Notes under the pieces: generated by a model
Seen by the model: the letters and a program-made list of their open reading frames with translations, nothing else
The model's database searches: none
What the model was told of the DNA's origin: nothing
Shown here: positions 35,425-52,389 of the stretch, in pieces
How positions within the stretch are numbered: the first letter of the stretch is position 1
Layout: each line of letters starts with the position of its first letter
Translations under genes and position numbers: made by a program
DNA from: Ecdyonurus torrentis
Lineage: Eukaryota; Arthropoda; Insecta; Ephemeroptera; Heptageniidae
DNA length: 64,000 nucleotides
Reading direction: 5' to 3'
Assembly (NCBI GenBank): GCA_949318235.1
Contig: OX439127.1
Coordinates: forward strand, 21,962,674-22,026,673

Positions 35425-35985
35425 GTGCAATGTACAAACGATCTAACGCTGGATCCTATAAAACAAATAACACCATACATAATTATAACACTCGTAATAA
35501 AAAATTCATCTAAACTATTTGAAATAAGTCCATATTTTGTAACTGCTAAAATTTATGACAATTTGCCTTCTATCTTAAGAAATGTAAATAATGATAATCT
35601 TTTTAAAAAATTTGCTTAATTTTTTTTTTGCTTTATAAAGAATATTATACTTTAGGATCCTTTTTTGATAAAGATTCAAAAATAGATGATATTGATGTAT
35701 TGTTCACCACCCATACAACATTGGAATATTATAATATATAACACATTTTCTCAAACTTCAATATAATGTTTGTACATCGTTTAATAAAGCTCTTATGGTT
35801 GTGTGATTCATTTTTTATTTTGTATTCTTGTTGTTGTTATTTGTTCGTATTATTATTACTTTTTTTTTATTATTATTAAGTTTTATTTGACAAGACCAAT
35901 GTTTGTTGTAAATTTGATTGTTACTATGAACTGCCTGATAGGTCAATAAAGATTCTTGTTCTTATTCTTATTAAAATAGTTTTGG
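35425..35985 (+). mobile_element. 3' fragment of a non-LTR retrotransposon (copy B)
   Basis: The frame ending at TAA 35617-35619 has the sequence YDNLPSILRNVNNDNLFKKF near its end. It resembles the Y-x-LP-x-x-hR-N-...-FK pattern at the C-terminus of CR1/Jockey-type LINE reverse-transcriptase proteins. An A+T-rich tail follows, ending GGTCAATAAAGATTCTTG then CTTATT repeats. That tail is shared with copy A. The upstream part is missing (an in-frame stop sits just before 35425), so this is a dead 5'-truncated copy. Family assignment is from pattern recognition only. Confidence 0.5.
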
Positions 35986-36829
35986 TATATGCGTTATTAT
36001 AATTTTTTATAATAAATATCTTAAAGTTTCTGCATTATGAATGACTTTTTAAATTAATAAACCTCTCACTGATTGATGTTTTATTTCGATGAAATTTTAT
36101 TGTTCATGTAAATGTATATATAGACTGAAGAATTGGCTGTAATGTTGGCTCAACTATGGTGTACATGTACAGCAATGTTACTTTTTACAATGAAAGAATC
36201 AAAGCTTGACCTCAAAGTAAATACCAAATTATCTGTTTAGGTCTCATGAAACGCTCAACAACATATGTTTTGTTTTATTTATTGTCATCCATAGAAACAG
36301 GCAGTATTACGTGCGCCCGATATACATGTAAAGGTATACTGTATAAGGGGATGCAGTGCCTTTTCTAAGTATTTTTAGTAGTATTTTGCTTTGATGCATG
36401 GAAAAAATTAGTATCAAAGTGCTGTATATTTATTTGATATTTTCTCGATCTTATATTATTAATTTAAATATACGCAAATATGTCTTGCAGTATATAACAA
36501 TTTTCATTTTTCGTATATATTTTCAGAATTAATATACTCTGCCGTTATGTATATTGTTGCTATTTTTTGCTTATTTTTCTATATTTTTTTATCGTATTTT
36601 TCACTTGCTCATTCATATTCACGATTTTGTTGAGAAGGGTTGTGAGGCCCTTACAATGCCTTAATAAAGTTAATATAATTATTATTTACGAAATTTCTTT
36701 TTTTTTTTTTTTCCATGTGTGATAGGTAACAAATCTTTCACTAATATATACTCTAAAAGAGTGTTTTTTTATATTCCATTTTTTCCTTTTTTACTTTTTA
36801 AGTAACATTTATATAATTGTAATTTTATT

Positions 36830-36865
<36 letters not shown>

Positions 36866-37489
36866 CCATTATACACGTATACATTACATACATAATTATA
36901 ATATATATATTGTATACATACATAATATCAAATAATATATTACCAATTTCCCTTTTTCTCTTTTCAACCGTCCCTGTCATAATATATCAATATCAACTTT
37001 TGTTAGGAAAGTTAAGAGTTTGTTGACAAATACATTGCAACGTAAAGGGGAGAAGATCGGCAACTGTTTGAGCACTTCCGACAAGCTGGTTGCATAACTC
37101 GTGTTTACGTTAGGGGCACTCCAGCAGCGCGCTTGGCAAAAGAAATAAAAACTTTGAGCTTTGTTATGTATAAATTAAACCTATATTCACATGTATTAAA
37201 AAAATAATATATTTATGCAAAGTATGTTTATCTATAAAGACAGAAGTTATCTCCTAAATAAATACTATATTTAGTACATTAAGTTATAATAAAAAATTAA
37301 AATAATAATAATAATAAATGTAAAGAAAAAAAAAATGTTTTGCAACCCACATAATCCTATTTATTTAAAATGACATATTTATTATTAAAAAATCATAAAG
37401 AAGCACTTTTTCCTTAATTATTAAGTATAAATATAATATTTATTGGTTAGTATAGTGTTTTATATATAATAATATATTATTAATACAAT
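35986..37489. other. A+T-rich non-coding sequence
   Basis: Apart from the possible element tail above and (TA)n at 36837-36860, a small patch at about 37010-37140 has more G+C. No gene is recognised. Confidence 0.55.
36560..36690 (+). mobile_element. Possible LINE-type 3' tail
   Basis: TTGTGAGGCCCTTACAATGCC followed by TTAATAAAGTT and a TAATTATTATT tail looks like the 3' end of another non-LTR element. No coding remnant. Low confidence. Confidence 0.25.
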
Positions 37490-37549
37490 CATTTAATAAA
37501 AAAGTTTTTCAGTGACATGAGAGAAAGGGTCACGCAAGATGCTCGAGTG

Positions 37550-37611
<62 letters not shown>

Positions 37612-37860
37612 CTCACCTGACTGACTGACTGACAGACTAGTGACTACCTTGTTGTGTTGCCTGCCTGCCTGCCTGCCTGCTTGCTTGGCTGTCTGCCCTA
37701 CCCTCCAATCGTGCATGCGTGTATTACGTGTGTGAAACTGCTAAGCCACACAATAATGCCACAAACACGCCCGTATAATATTGGTCTGCATTTCAACATC
37801 GTAAAATGTGCACTCACCCAATTGTCAGATATATCACGCATTCTCTATATAAAATCTTAA
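37490..37860. repeat. Clustered short-motif repeats: (CT)n, (CTGA)n, (TGCC)n
   Basis: (CT)n at 37553-37608, then CTGACTGACTGACTGA at 37617-37632, then about six TGCC units at 37658-37680 turning into TGCT. Three different repeat units within 140 bases in a G+C-richer block. The small frames across it are repeat-derived. Confidence 0.85.
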
Positions 37861-38074
37861 AACAAACGTGAAAAAAAATTATGAATTCATAATACATAAT
37901 GTATATACAGTATTATAAAAAAAAATGTTAACAATGAAAATGGAATTAAAGGTTAAATAGATTTAAATCAATACTTTAAAAACATTATCCTTGCTTTTAC
38001 ACATACACTGCAATGCATATAGATATATATAGATGAAAATAAATTTATTCTGCAATGTAATAAAAGTCAATGAC

Positions 38075-38100
38075 GGGGGGGGGGGGGGGGGGGGAGGGGG
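38075..38100. repeat. Run of 20 G, then A, then 5 G
   Basis: G20 at 38075-38094, A, G5. Able to form G-quadruplexes. Long poly(G) is rare beside the abundant poly(A)/poly(T) of this window. Confidence 0.9.
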
Positions 38101-39031
38101 AAGAGTCGATGAATGTTCTTTAAAGTACAGGCTTTTGAAAGTTTTTTTGTTTTTAAAGGAATATAGTAATAATAATCATGACCTATATTATATAGATGTT
38201 GCCATATACTAAAATACACATTAAAGTTATCCATAATCTGAAAATTTGTTTATCATATATATATATGCTTATTTAATGTTTAGTATATACCACTGAAAAT
38301 CAAATTTTATATAATATATATTCAAAACAACAAGTTTTTTTTTTCTTCAAATATTCAACATGTACGTTATATACTTGTTTTCCAAAGCATATAACAAGTT
38401 TGATTCTTATGTGTATATATAAGACAGAAATAACATAAATCGTTACCATACCAGGATATTTTAAAAGCTATGCCAAGGAGTGTTAAGACAGTATAAGACA
38501 GAGAGAGATTAAAAACTTTTAGTGTACGATTTTAGGAGGAATTGAAGGTCAATCACGATAGAAAAAAAAATGTATAACTAACGATCAAAATAATACAATA
38601 GGAACGTTATAAGCCTTAAAATAAATTAAAAAGAAAAAAAATGTATCGCCTTATGTGATACCATTAAAATATTAGTTTAGTTATATTTTATATCATATAC
38701 AATTTGAGTGGTCAAATGTTTTTTATATATAAATTTTTTTTTTATTCTTTTTTGTTTTGTTTTAAGACTATCCTAGCTCCATCTATAATTATAGGTTTCT
38801 AACCTATAATTAGCGCGCGTAAATTTTAGTCAAGCAACTCAGAGTGGAGGAGGAGAAGAAAAAAAGGAGAGAGAGAGAGAGAAAGAGAGAGAGAGACTTC
38901 CATTTCATATTCTACTTCATCATGAATTACTGAGAAGAAGTTAAAGGAGGAGACTTGTAATAGCGTAGGCGTCGGACTCGTAATGCAGCAACATTTATTT
39001 TATACTGAAGCTATTTTATATATCCAAGCAT
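38101..39031. other. A+T-rich non-coding sequence
   Basis: Short GA-rich purine block at 38845-38895 (GGAGGAGAAG then GA units). No gene is recognised. Confidence 0.55.
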
Positions 39032-39046
39032 ACACACACACACACT

Positions 39047-39108
<62 letters not shown>
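39032..39108. repeat. Compound (CA)n(TA)n microsatellite
   Basis: About 19 CA units with one CT interruption, then about 19 TA units. Confidence 0.95.
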
Positions 39109-39111
<3 letters not shown>

Positions 39112-39449
39112 CAGCTTAATATTATTAGTCAGATGGTATATACGACGATCGACTCTCAAAACTTCATAATATAATATTTTATTGTCCAATGCCATGGAAA
39201 GGTTGTATAATTAATTATAACAATATTTAATTTATTATAATTTCTAAGAAAAATTAAAATTTAATATTTATGAGTTATACGTATCATTTCAATTTTATCA
39301 ATATAAATATTATTTTTATCGTATATTATAAATATAAGTCAATATAAAAAGTGTATATTATATAAGAGTATAGTATGTATAATCTTAAATACAAACTGTT
39401 ATGAGAACAATTTTAATGCACATTTAAAACAAAATTCTATTACAATTAC

Positions 39450-39559
<110 letters not shown>

Positions 39560-40069
39560 TGGTCTTACTGTTATATATAGTGTTGATGGTAAAAGTATAT
39601 ATTATAAACATAATATCTTATCATGATGCGTGTAACTGAGTCAAAAGTTACATTCATTAATATCCTACAGTTTACATTATTTTCTTTGTATAATATAATG
39701 CAATGTGTATTTTCACCATATACAAAAGTTATAAAAGAGGATTTTTTTTTAATGAATTTTATTGAATTCTTTCATTCATGTTTCTCATGTTTTCTTTTAT
39801 ATAAATATAGTAATTTTTTATTCGTAATCAATAAAATGATTGTCTATACCTTACGATAATATATCCTTATCTTTTTGCACGAGAATATTCTCAACCCAAT
39901 TAGGCTTCAGCTCAGCCTATATTGCTTATTGATACAGTATATACACTTGTACAAAGCAGCCATAATGATACTTAAATAAGAATTTAATTTTTCATGCAAG
40001 AAGAACCTTATATTGCTCCATATATAGGTGATCATTTAAGCCATATGAAATTAGAGTATATTTATAGTT

Positions 40070-40074
<5 letters not shown>

Positions 40075-40147
<73 letters not shown>

Positions 40148-40148
40148 T
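40075..40148. repeat. (TA)n microsatellite
   Basis: About 32 TA units, ending ATATATATTA. Confidence 0.95.
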
Positions 40149-40934
40149 TAGTTATTAGTATAAGTAAGATGGTATAATAACTATATTATATATTATGGTA
40201 TCTTATACACATAATGTAAGCAAACCTTCTGCAATTTTAAAGACAGCTATAATAATATATAATTGTATAAGGCGGAAACTTATGGAACATAAACATTATA
40301 TAGATGAAAACCAGCATGTTATCATTTTCAATGAGCTTATATATATATATAAATGGAAAGAAAAATGAAAGAAAAAATAGTAAAAATTAATCAACCACAA
40401 CTAATAGAGTTTGATATTGATATGTGTAATAATATACAACACGATAATGTATAAAAAATGGTCACTGGCACAAAATAAAGAGAGAGATTGAAAGAGAGAT
40501 GAATAAATTAGCTTATTCTATTGAAGAAAAAGAATCAAAATATAAAAAAATTGCTACATTTTATTTATTGTTAAGTAATTTTGAATATAAAATCAAAATT
40601 TTAATTTGTATCTGGAGATAAATACGTAAAGAAATATACAGGAGTAAGAAAGAGAGAGAGAGAGAGCATATTATATATAAATATTGTATAATGTTCTTTT
40701 TATATTTTATTGCTTATTAGTGCGTTATATATTAAATTTACTTGAAGATTATGGTCTTCTTAAAATATATAAAGGGAAAAAAAGCATTTAAATTTATATA
40801 TAATGATGAATCTTCAAAATTATATCCCCTATAACGTTATATAATGATGACGATATAATAAAAGAAGCGTTCATTGAGATGACAGAAGTGAATGTATTAA
40901 AAATATTGCGAATTTGTAAAGGTATATAAAATGA
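40149..40934. other. A+T-rich non-coding sequence
   Basis: Only short GA runs (for example 40650-40666). No gene is recognised. Confidence 0.55.
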
Positions 40935-41060
40935 TGCTTGGATGGTTTGTGCACGCGGCTTGCAGGCGCCACTAATCAGCTGATTCATCGTGGCATTGCA
41001 TCCAAATACACGGCGCCGTGATTGACGGCTCGTCAATTAGCGCAGGCGGCAGCACTATTC
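40935..41060. promoter_or_regulatory. Palindrome-dense island, candidate conserved regulatory element
   Basis: Three inverted repeats in 64 bases: AATCAGCTGATT (40974-40985, contains the E-box CAGCTG), CACGGCGCCGTG (41009-41020), and ATTGACG-GCT-CGTCAAT (41021-41037), plus TCAATTAG, a homeodomain-like core. A second GGCGCC lies at about 40965. G+C is far above the flanks. About 10.4 kb upstream of the Sp8/9 ATG. Function inferred. Confidence 0.45.
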
Positions 41061-42248
41061 GTTAAGTTGATTGTACGGTAATCACAATAGATGAGATGGA
41101 TGATTAAATTTGTTCTTATAATTTCATTGTATACATTATGTATTATATGAGTTTATGTCGGCAAGCTTTCAAGAATAAGGTATGTTACTGTGCATTTTTT
41201 TATATCATCTTCTATCCTGCATATGCGTTTATTAACATTTGACTATAAATAACTTTATATACATTTTTCAATAATGTTATTATATATACACTTCAATGCA
41301 TTTTTATCTTATATTATAATGATAGACAGTATAAATGACCGTTTTTATATATATAGGAGTGCGGGCAATCAAATAAATATTTTCATACAGGTTGATTCTG
41401 TTATTTGAACAAAAATATATTTAACTGTCTTAAGTATATGAAATATGAATATTATGTAAAAGGATACAGATCAGTAACCAAATTAAAATTCATTAATTTA
41501 CAGTAAAAATATACGATATATACATACATATATTGCTCATTCCCCTTTATAAAAAAATTGAATCACTTTTATACAGCCCATAATTTATGTAGAAAAACTC
41601 TTTTAATTTTGAAAATTAGAATATTAAAAACTTTAATTGCCCTCTTCAATTTAAAAATGGTGCATATTATTAAAAAAATTAATGAATCTATTAAAAGAAT
41701 TATTATTTTATAAATTTTGGTTCTTATAATCAAAAAGGAAGATTTCCTTGAAGCTAAATGATTTAAGATCAAAAATGTAAATTTTATCATCCTTATTTTT
41801 TTAATGGATGTTTTTTTTAGAAAACAAATCAAGGTATGGAATTTAAAATAATCTGCTTATAGATATATATATATAAAGTTGATCCAAAAAATATTATATA
41901 AAAAAGACTTGATTAGTTAATCGTGCAAATTTTGTATACTTTATTTTATAATTTTTTTCACTCTTTTAATGACTTTGAGAGATGCACGATATTTTCAAAT
42001 AAATCGTCGTATATATTTAGTTTTTTTTTTTAACTGCCATTATGTTTGTGTTGAGGTAGTAAATTTTAATTACCAATACATAGAGGACTTAAAAATTAAT
42101 TACATTTCGCAATATAAAACAAGTAAGAGAGAGAGAGAGAGAGAACAGGCTTTAGCTATACAAAGATATTGCCCCTCTAAAACAACTAATTTATTGGTCA
42201 TCTAAAGATGTAGTTTGTTTTTAACTTTAAAAATATATATATTATACA

Positions 42249-42249
<1 letters not shown>
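41061..42249. other. A+T-rich non-coding sequence
   Basis: Small frames without recognisable product and a short (GA)n at 42125-42144. Confidence 0.55.

Positions 42250-42328
<79 letters not shown>
42250..42328. repeat. (TA)n microsatellite
   Basis: About 39 TA units. Confidence 0.97.
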
Positions 42329-42332
<4 letters not shown>

Positions 42333-42779
42333 AATTATTATTTTAAAAACCTAACCATGTATCACATCACATAAGAAAATAATTTTGTGTACATATAAGG
42401 ATGAAACCTGAAAGACAGGTAAAAAATAATGTTGGTTTCAATTTACTCAATATCCTGGTCTGATGGTGATGCAAAGTGTGCTTTATGATTTACCAATAAG
42501 GGAGCTCAATTACCATGCACAATAATTTGATTTTTTATATATGTACAATATTTGTTGCTTCTTCAAAAGAAAGAAAAATGTTAATTTTTTTGTAATCTGT
42601 CAATTATATTTAATGGCAATAGTTCGTGTCTATATTATGTTTAGTAATTTAGAAAAATGGATATAGGAAAATATCCAAATTCTTACATGGTTATTTGAAA
42701 CGTGTGAAAAGTTACAAATATTTTTATCATTTGATGTTTTGCGACGACATTATTATATCTATTTTTATAATGGGTCTGT

Positions 42780-43110
42780 AGGCTTGATAGAAGCAGGCTC
42801 TGCGGCATGGGGGGAGGAGGAGGGGCTGCCACATGGATGGGTCAGGATAATTCGTTGCTGGCGCCCGCGAGACTGGCCAGCCCGGCAGGCAGGCAGGCAT
42901 GCAGGCTGAGATGTCGGTCGCTGGCTTTGCTATGCTTTGCTATGGCTTTTGCTGGATGAAGCTGCCCGGCTGCCTGCCTCTGTCTACATGCAGGCAAGGC
43001 GCGCGGCGGCGTTGCGGCGGGTTCGGCTCGGCTCTGAGGCGCAAATTATAGGCTAGGCTATACAGCGTTCCCTCCTCCCACCCGCTCCCTCCTCCCACAC
43101 TCTTCAGTCA
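42780..43110. promoter_or_regulatory. CpG-rich island, candidate promoter or distal enhancer
   Basis: The most G+C-rich non-coding block in the window. Features: GGGGGGAGGAGGAGGGG, GGCAGGCAGGCAGG, tandem CTTTGCTATG (two copies near 42935), CGCGCGGCGGCG and CCTCCTCCCACCCGC repeated. Short frames cross it on both strands (plus strand from the ATG near 42827, minus strand from the ATG near 42900, each 50-57 codons), but neither resembles a known protein. It could be a promoter with an untranslated exon of an unannotated transcript, or a far-upstream Sp8/9 element. Confidence 0.4.
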
Positions 43111-43914
43111 GCTTGACTTCAATTTGGTACATATCAAATCAACTGGCCAATATTGGTAAATTAGCCTGCGTGTGTGTATGCATCTTGCAGCACAGGTACA
43201 TACATCAATCAGGCCCGGAGTCAAGGAAGGGAAACCAGATGAGTGTTGAGATATTCAACCCTCTCCTTTCCAAACTAATCTACCATAAGTCTTAGGCATA
43301 ACCTCTTAGTTCACATAAGAGATGTGGAGTCATGCTGTGAAAATTTGTCATAAACAATTTACATCATTTTATTGACCCATTACAAGATAATACGCCCCCT
43401 CCCATCAAAAATAAAAGACATGTTATAGAAATAGTATTAATCCCAACTTATTTGAAATAACAATTAAGATTTTGTTTAATTTTTAACTGTTACTTTCCAT
43501 TGAACCATCAAAATAACAACAAAATAAAAAAAACCAAGAAGTATCCTGAACTATAGGCAACCAGTTGAACAATTTGCTATCTTGATCTTTACTTACAACG
43601 TATAACAAATTTTCCCAACAGTATTTCCTCGTTTAAAATAACAAAATAATGAATAAGAATCCGTCAACAAGAATTTCTACGAAGCGTCATGACCAATTTA
43701 ACACATGAATGATAAAACATGTGATATTTTATTAGATGAGTCGTAAACATCCTACTTATTTAATATTATTATTATTTTGTCAGACCAAGTAAAATCAGCA
43801 AGAACTTAAAAAAAAAATTACTACCAATAATGCAGAGTAAACACAGGATAATGTACTAATTAAACAACAAAATTTGTCGTTCTAATCTTTTCTCCTTCCT
43901 TAATATTTTGTCTT

Positions 43915-43915
<1 letters not shown>
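43111..43915. other. Non-coding sequence of moderate composition
   Basis: No recognisable coding frame. The first 200 bases are still less A+T-rich than average. Confidence 0.5.
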
Positions 43916-43980
<65 letters not shown>

Positions 43981-43981
43981 C
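43916..43981. repeat. (CT)n microsatellite
   Basis: About 32 CT units, with a small interruption near the right end. Confidence 0.95.
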
Positions 43982-44250
43982 TACTAACTGTAACACTGCA
44001 CAATAAAACATCTGTCTTTATCCATTGATTATAGGTTTGTAAGAAAAACTATATGCCTGTGATAATATCATTATCATAAACTTTGCATAAATGGCCATTA
44101 TTCTGGTGTTTACATCTAAAAACAAACTTTTAATTAAATTGAAATTCGATTAGAATTTGTTGTTTTAATTTAAGTTGTTTTTATGTATATGGTGGTATGT
44201 ATATGAATAATTTATAAATTTATTCATATTAGATTTTATGTTTTCTTTTC

Positions 44251-44254
<4 letters not shown>

Positions 44255-44297
<43 letters not shown>
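44255..44297. repeat. (CT)n microsatellite
   Basis: About 21 CT units. Confidence 0.95.
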
Positions 44298-44451
44298 AAG
44301 ATGCTACTGAATCATTCATTATAATAATACATTATTTTTTATTGCAAATAAATCAATGCGATATAAATAAGCTTTTTATTCACTTCAGTGTACTAACGAA
44401 GTAATTAAAGATTGGAAATTGACTTGATTCTTTTTTCATTGCAAAAAACTC

Positions 44452-44454
<3 letters not shown>

Positions 44455-44514
<60 letters not shown>
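44455..44514. repeat. (GA)n microsatellite
   Basis: About 30 GA units, 160 bases from a (CT)n array in the opposite sense, so the two can pair as an inverted repeat. Confidence 0.95.
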
Positions 44515-47639
<3,125 letters not shown>

Positions 47640-47945
47640 TTCTCTCTTGGTAATTATGCAAAAAGGGTTATCATTTCCGTGGTGTTTTGCGATCATGGTG
47701 ACGTCACCTTATATGAATGGACGCGCCCCCTTGAGCACTATATCTCAAGAGTTGGCCTGCCCAGCCTATATACATAATACTCATCATGTTTTCTCCAGAG
47801 AGAGAGAGAGAGATGATAGGGCAGGACTCAAGAGCAAGGCTGAATGCGTGCTCGCGGGACCACAGAGAACAACGCAAACGCTTACTCATGCGGCTAACTC
47901 GCGCTCTATTGAAATCTAATTACGTGTACCATGTCAGGCAATTTA
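47640..47945. promoter_or_regulatory. G+C-higher island with a CRE palindrome and GC-box-like site
   Basis: GGTGACGTCACC (47697-47708) is a 12-base palindrome with the full CRE, followed by ACGCGCCCCC. A short (GA)n is at 47799-47813. Frames on both strands cross the block, but none is recognisable. Confidence 0.35.
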
Positions 47946-48064
47946 CTTGCAAAGCTTTTATTACAAGATTAATTTAACACTTATTTTTGTTCCTCCAAAA
48001 TTATATACATATGAGAATAATAATGATTATTCTTTCCTTCAAATTATAATATATTATATATTTA

Positions 48065-48082
48065 CTCTCTCTCTCTCTCTCT

Positions 48083-48119
<37 letters not shown>
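48065..48119. repeat. Compound (CT)n(CA)n microsatellite
   Basis: About 10 CT units then about 16 CA units. Confidence 0.95.
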
Positions 48120-48121
<2 letters not shown>

Positions 48122-48169
48122 TTCTCTCACTCCCTCTCTCTGCATGAGGTTGCGGGTTACGTAAACACT

Positions 48170-48270
48170 TGTTTACTTTACTGCATTTATAGTCTTATTT
48201 CTTATTCCTTTTCTTTGCATTCTTGTCATTTCATCTTGCATGAAATAAAATTGCCATTATTATTATTTTG
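48170..48270 (+). mobile_element. Possible LINE-type 3' tail
   Basis: TTGCATGAAATAAAATTGCC followed by an (ATT)n tail resembles the 3' end of a CR1-like non-LTR element. No coding remnant. Low confidence. Confidence 0.25.
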
Positions 48271-48779
48271 CAAGGACAGGGTTACAAAGTACAAAAATAA
48301 AGATCAAGGTGTTCACATTTATTTCTAATCATATTTAATTCGCGCACATTTTTTTTTTTATTTTATTATTATTTCAAAAGCAATTTTATAACATTTATAT
48401 TATTATATAATTGCTTTTACTATCTTTCTTTTCCCCATATACATAACCACAAACAATATTATAAGATTGCTTATCAATTTCTTATTATTATTATTTATTT
48501 AATTCGACAAACGTAAGAAAAAAAAATGACAAAATAAAACATAATATCTTGTTTGGTAGTATAATACTAAACAATATATATTGTATTATATGATAAAAAA
48601 AACTGGTTATAAGAATTTAAACTTATATAAAAAAATACTTGAGAAAAAGAAGTTAGCTGTAACGTCTAAAAAAAAATTATATATATATATATATATAAAT
48701 ATAAAGATAAAAATTCAAGGTGGCTACTTTTATATATATAAGAATTGAAGTCAGTACCTTTTATTTTTTCAAACCCTAT
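48271..48779. other. A+T-rich non-coding sequence
   Basis: Nothing recognised beyond short AT repeats. Confidence 0.55.
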
Positions 48780-48965
48780 AATTATTGCAGAGGTAGAGAG
48801 CAGGGAGCGAAGAGGAAGAGACGCACGGCCAGCTTAGACCTCGGTTTTAGACGGACGGTTTATGTGGAGTCAGAATATACCTGGCAGCCAACGTGCAGAA
48901 GACGTGCACACCAACACTCTTACTCAAGCTAGCACCACTGCAACTGGCCAGCCTGCCTTTATCAT
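48780..48965. other. G+C-higher island, function unknown
   Basis: About 185 bases of purine-rich then mixed sequence (GAGCGAAGAGGAAGAG, GACGCACGGCCAGC). Small frames on both strands, none recognised. Followed by (GA)n at 48980-49027. Confidence 0.3.
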
Positions 48966-48973
48966 GGACATTG

Positions 48974-48979
<6 letters not shown>

Positions 48980-49027
<48 letters not shown>
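48980..49027. repeat. (GA)n microsatellite
   Basis: About 24 GA units. Confidence 0.95.
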
Positions 49028-49031
<4 letters not shown>

Positions 49032-49479
49032 GTAATAAAAACAATCTACTATAACAACATCATGTATATAATGTATATATAGTGAAAAAATTCCAAGAAA
49101 TTAAATTTTAATTTTAATAAAACTTGTATGCTTTTTTTATGTATAGTAATCAAATTTGTGTTGTCGACAAAAGAAAACAAACACAAAAATTGTTCATTAT
49201 GTATATATACAAATATATAAAAAAAACATTATATTTATAGATAAGTCAATGTAATTTAATAACAACATGATAACGCTATATAAAAATGCTTTGTTATATT
49301 GTGACTTTGAGAAAATATATTTATATATATATAAAAGTGTTATATGTAGGGAGAAAAGTTAAAGACGTCGGTCCACACTCGTTGAGGAGGAAGACGAGGC
49401 AATTTGCTTGGCGCCAAACTCAAATTATATTTTCAGATAAAAAAAAAATTACATTTAATGTCTCGTGCGCTGTTAAGTT

Positions 49480-49480
<1 letters not shown>

Positions 49481-49535
<55 letters not shown>
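49481..49535. repeat. Run of 55 A
   Basis: Uninterrupted A55, the longest mononucleotide run in the window. It could be a retroposed tail, but no element body is recognised to its left. Confidence 0.95.
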
Positions 49536-49536
<1 letters not shown>

Positions 49537-50002
49537 ATTTGGCATGAGGGAAACATTCAATGCTTATATAGCTTTGTGGCTTTACATTATTTGAAAGTGC
49601 AAGGACTTTAAGCCTAAGGCTTTGTTGTTATGAAGGCGGTAGTTCCGTATATAAAATTCTAACCAAATATAACATAATTTTGTTCTACATGCATATCAAG
49701 CTAAATCAATGGTATTTTAAAATGCATTTTATGATTTGGTTTTATATAAAGTGCATTATGGTTAATAGTTTGTGTGAAGATTCATTACTATATATCGTTT
49801 CATGTTATTGCATTATAAATAATGTTATTATGATTTGCGTATTGTTTTATAATGTTTATCGTGCAATTTTTTTTTTAATACATTTATAAAGAAAATTGTA
49901 CAGAAGAATTTTTTAATGTACTATAAGTCTCAACTACTGTGGTATTAAATTTAAATTATAATGTAAAAGAAATCTATTTTAGTAATATTGGGTAATGAAT
50001 TG

Positions 50003-50060
<58 letters not shown>

Positions 50061-50396
50061 GTATGTTATAAATTTATATAAAATATTCTATGTGACAGTG
50101 AAAGGAAAATCTAGACTGAAACAAAATAACAATAATGTACTAAATTAAAAGTATACTTTTGATTTTAATTTTTTATTAAAAGGTAATAAATATATATAAT
50201 ATATAAATAAATCAACGTCTTTATTCAACAATATTCAAAAATATACAATTGAAAGGGCGAGGTTTTAGGCTTGTAAAGATTCTGGCCCACTCTTACAACT
50301 GTATGTAGTTGTTGGAAAATGTAACAGATTGAATGTGTATGTAAATTTTTATTGCTCTTAATTGGAATGATATAAGATATTGCAATATTGCTGATT
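49536..50396. other. A+T-rich non-coding sequence
   Basis: (TA)n at 50005-50057. The 69-codon frame at 49680-49889 has no recognisable product. Confidence 0.55.

Positions 50397-52226
<1,830 letters not shown>

Positions 52227-52272
<46 letters not shown>
52227..52272. repeat. (GA)n microsatellite
   Basis: About 23 GA units. Confidence 0.95.
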
Positions 52273-52273
<1 letters not shown>

Positions 52274-52389
52274 ATGGAGCTTTAGTCAAATATTATTATG
52301 CTTCACCTTATGCTTTCTGTAATGATTCATAATCAAATTTGATACTGCATTCTCATAGGGAAATACGAAATCCTGTATTACAGTACAAG

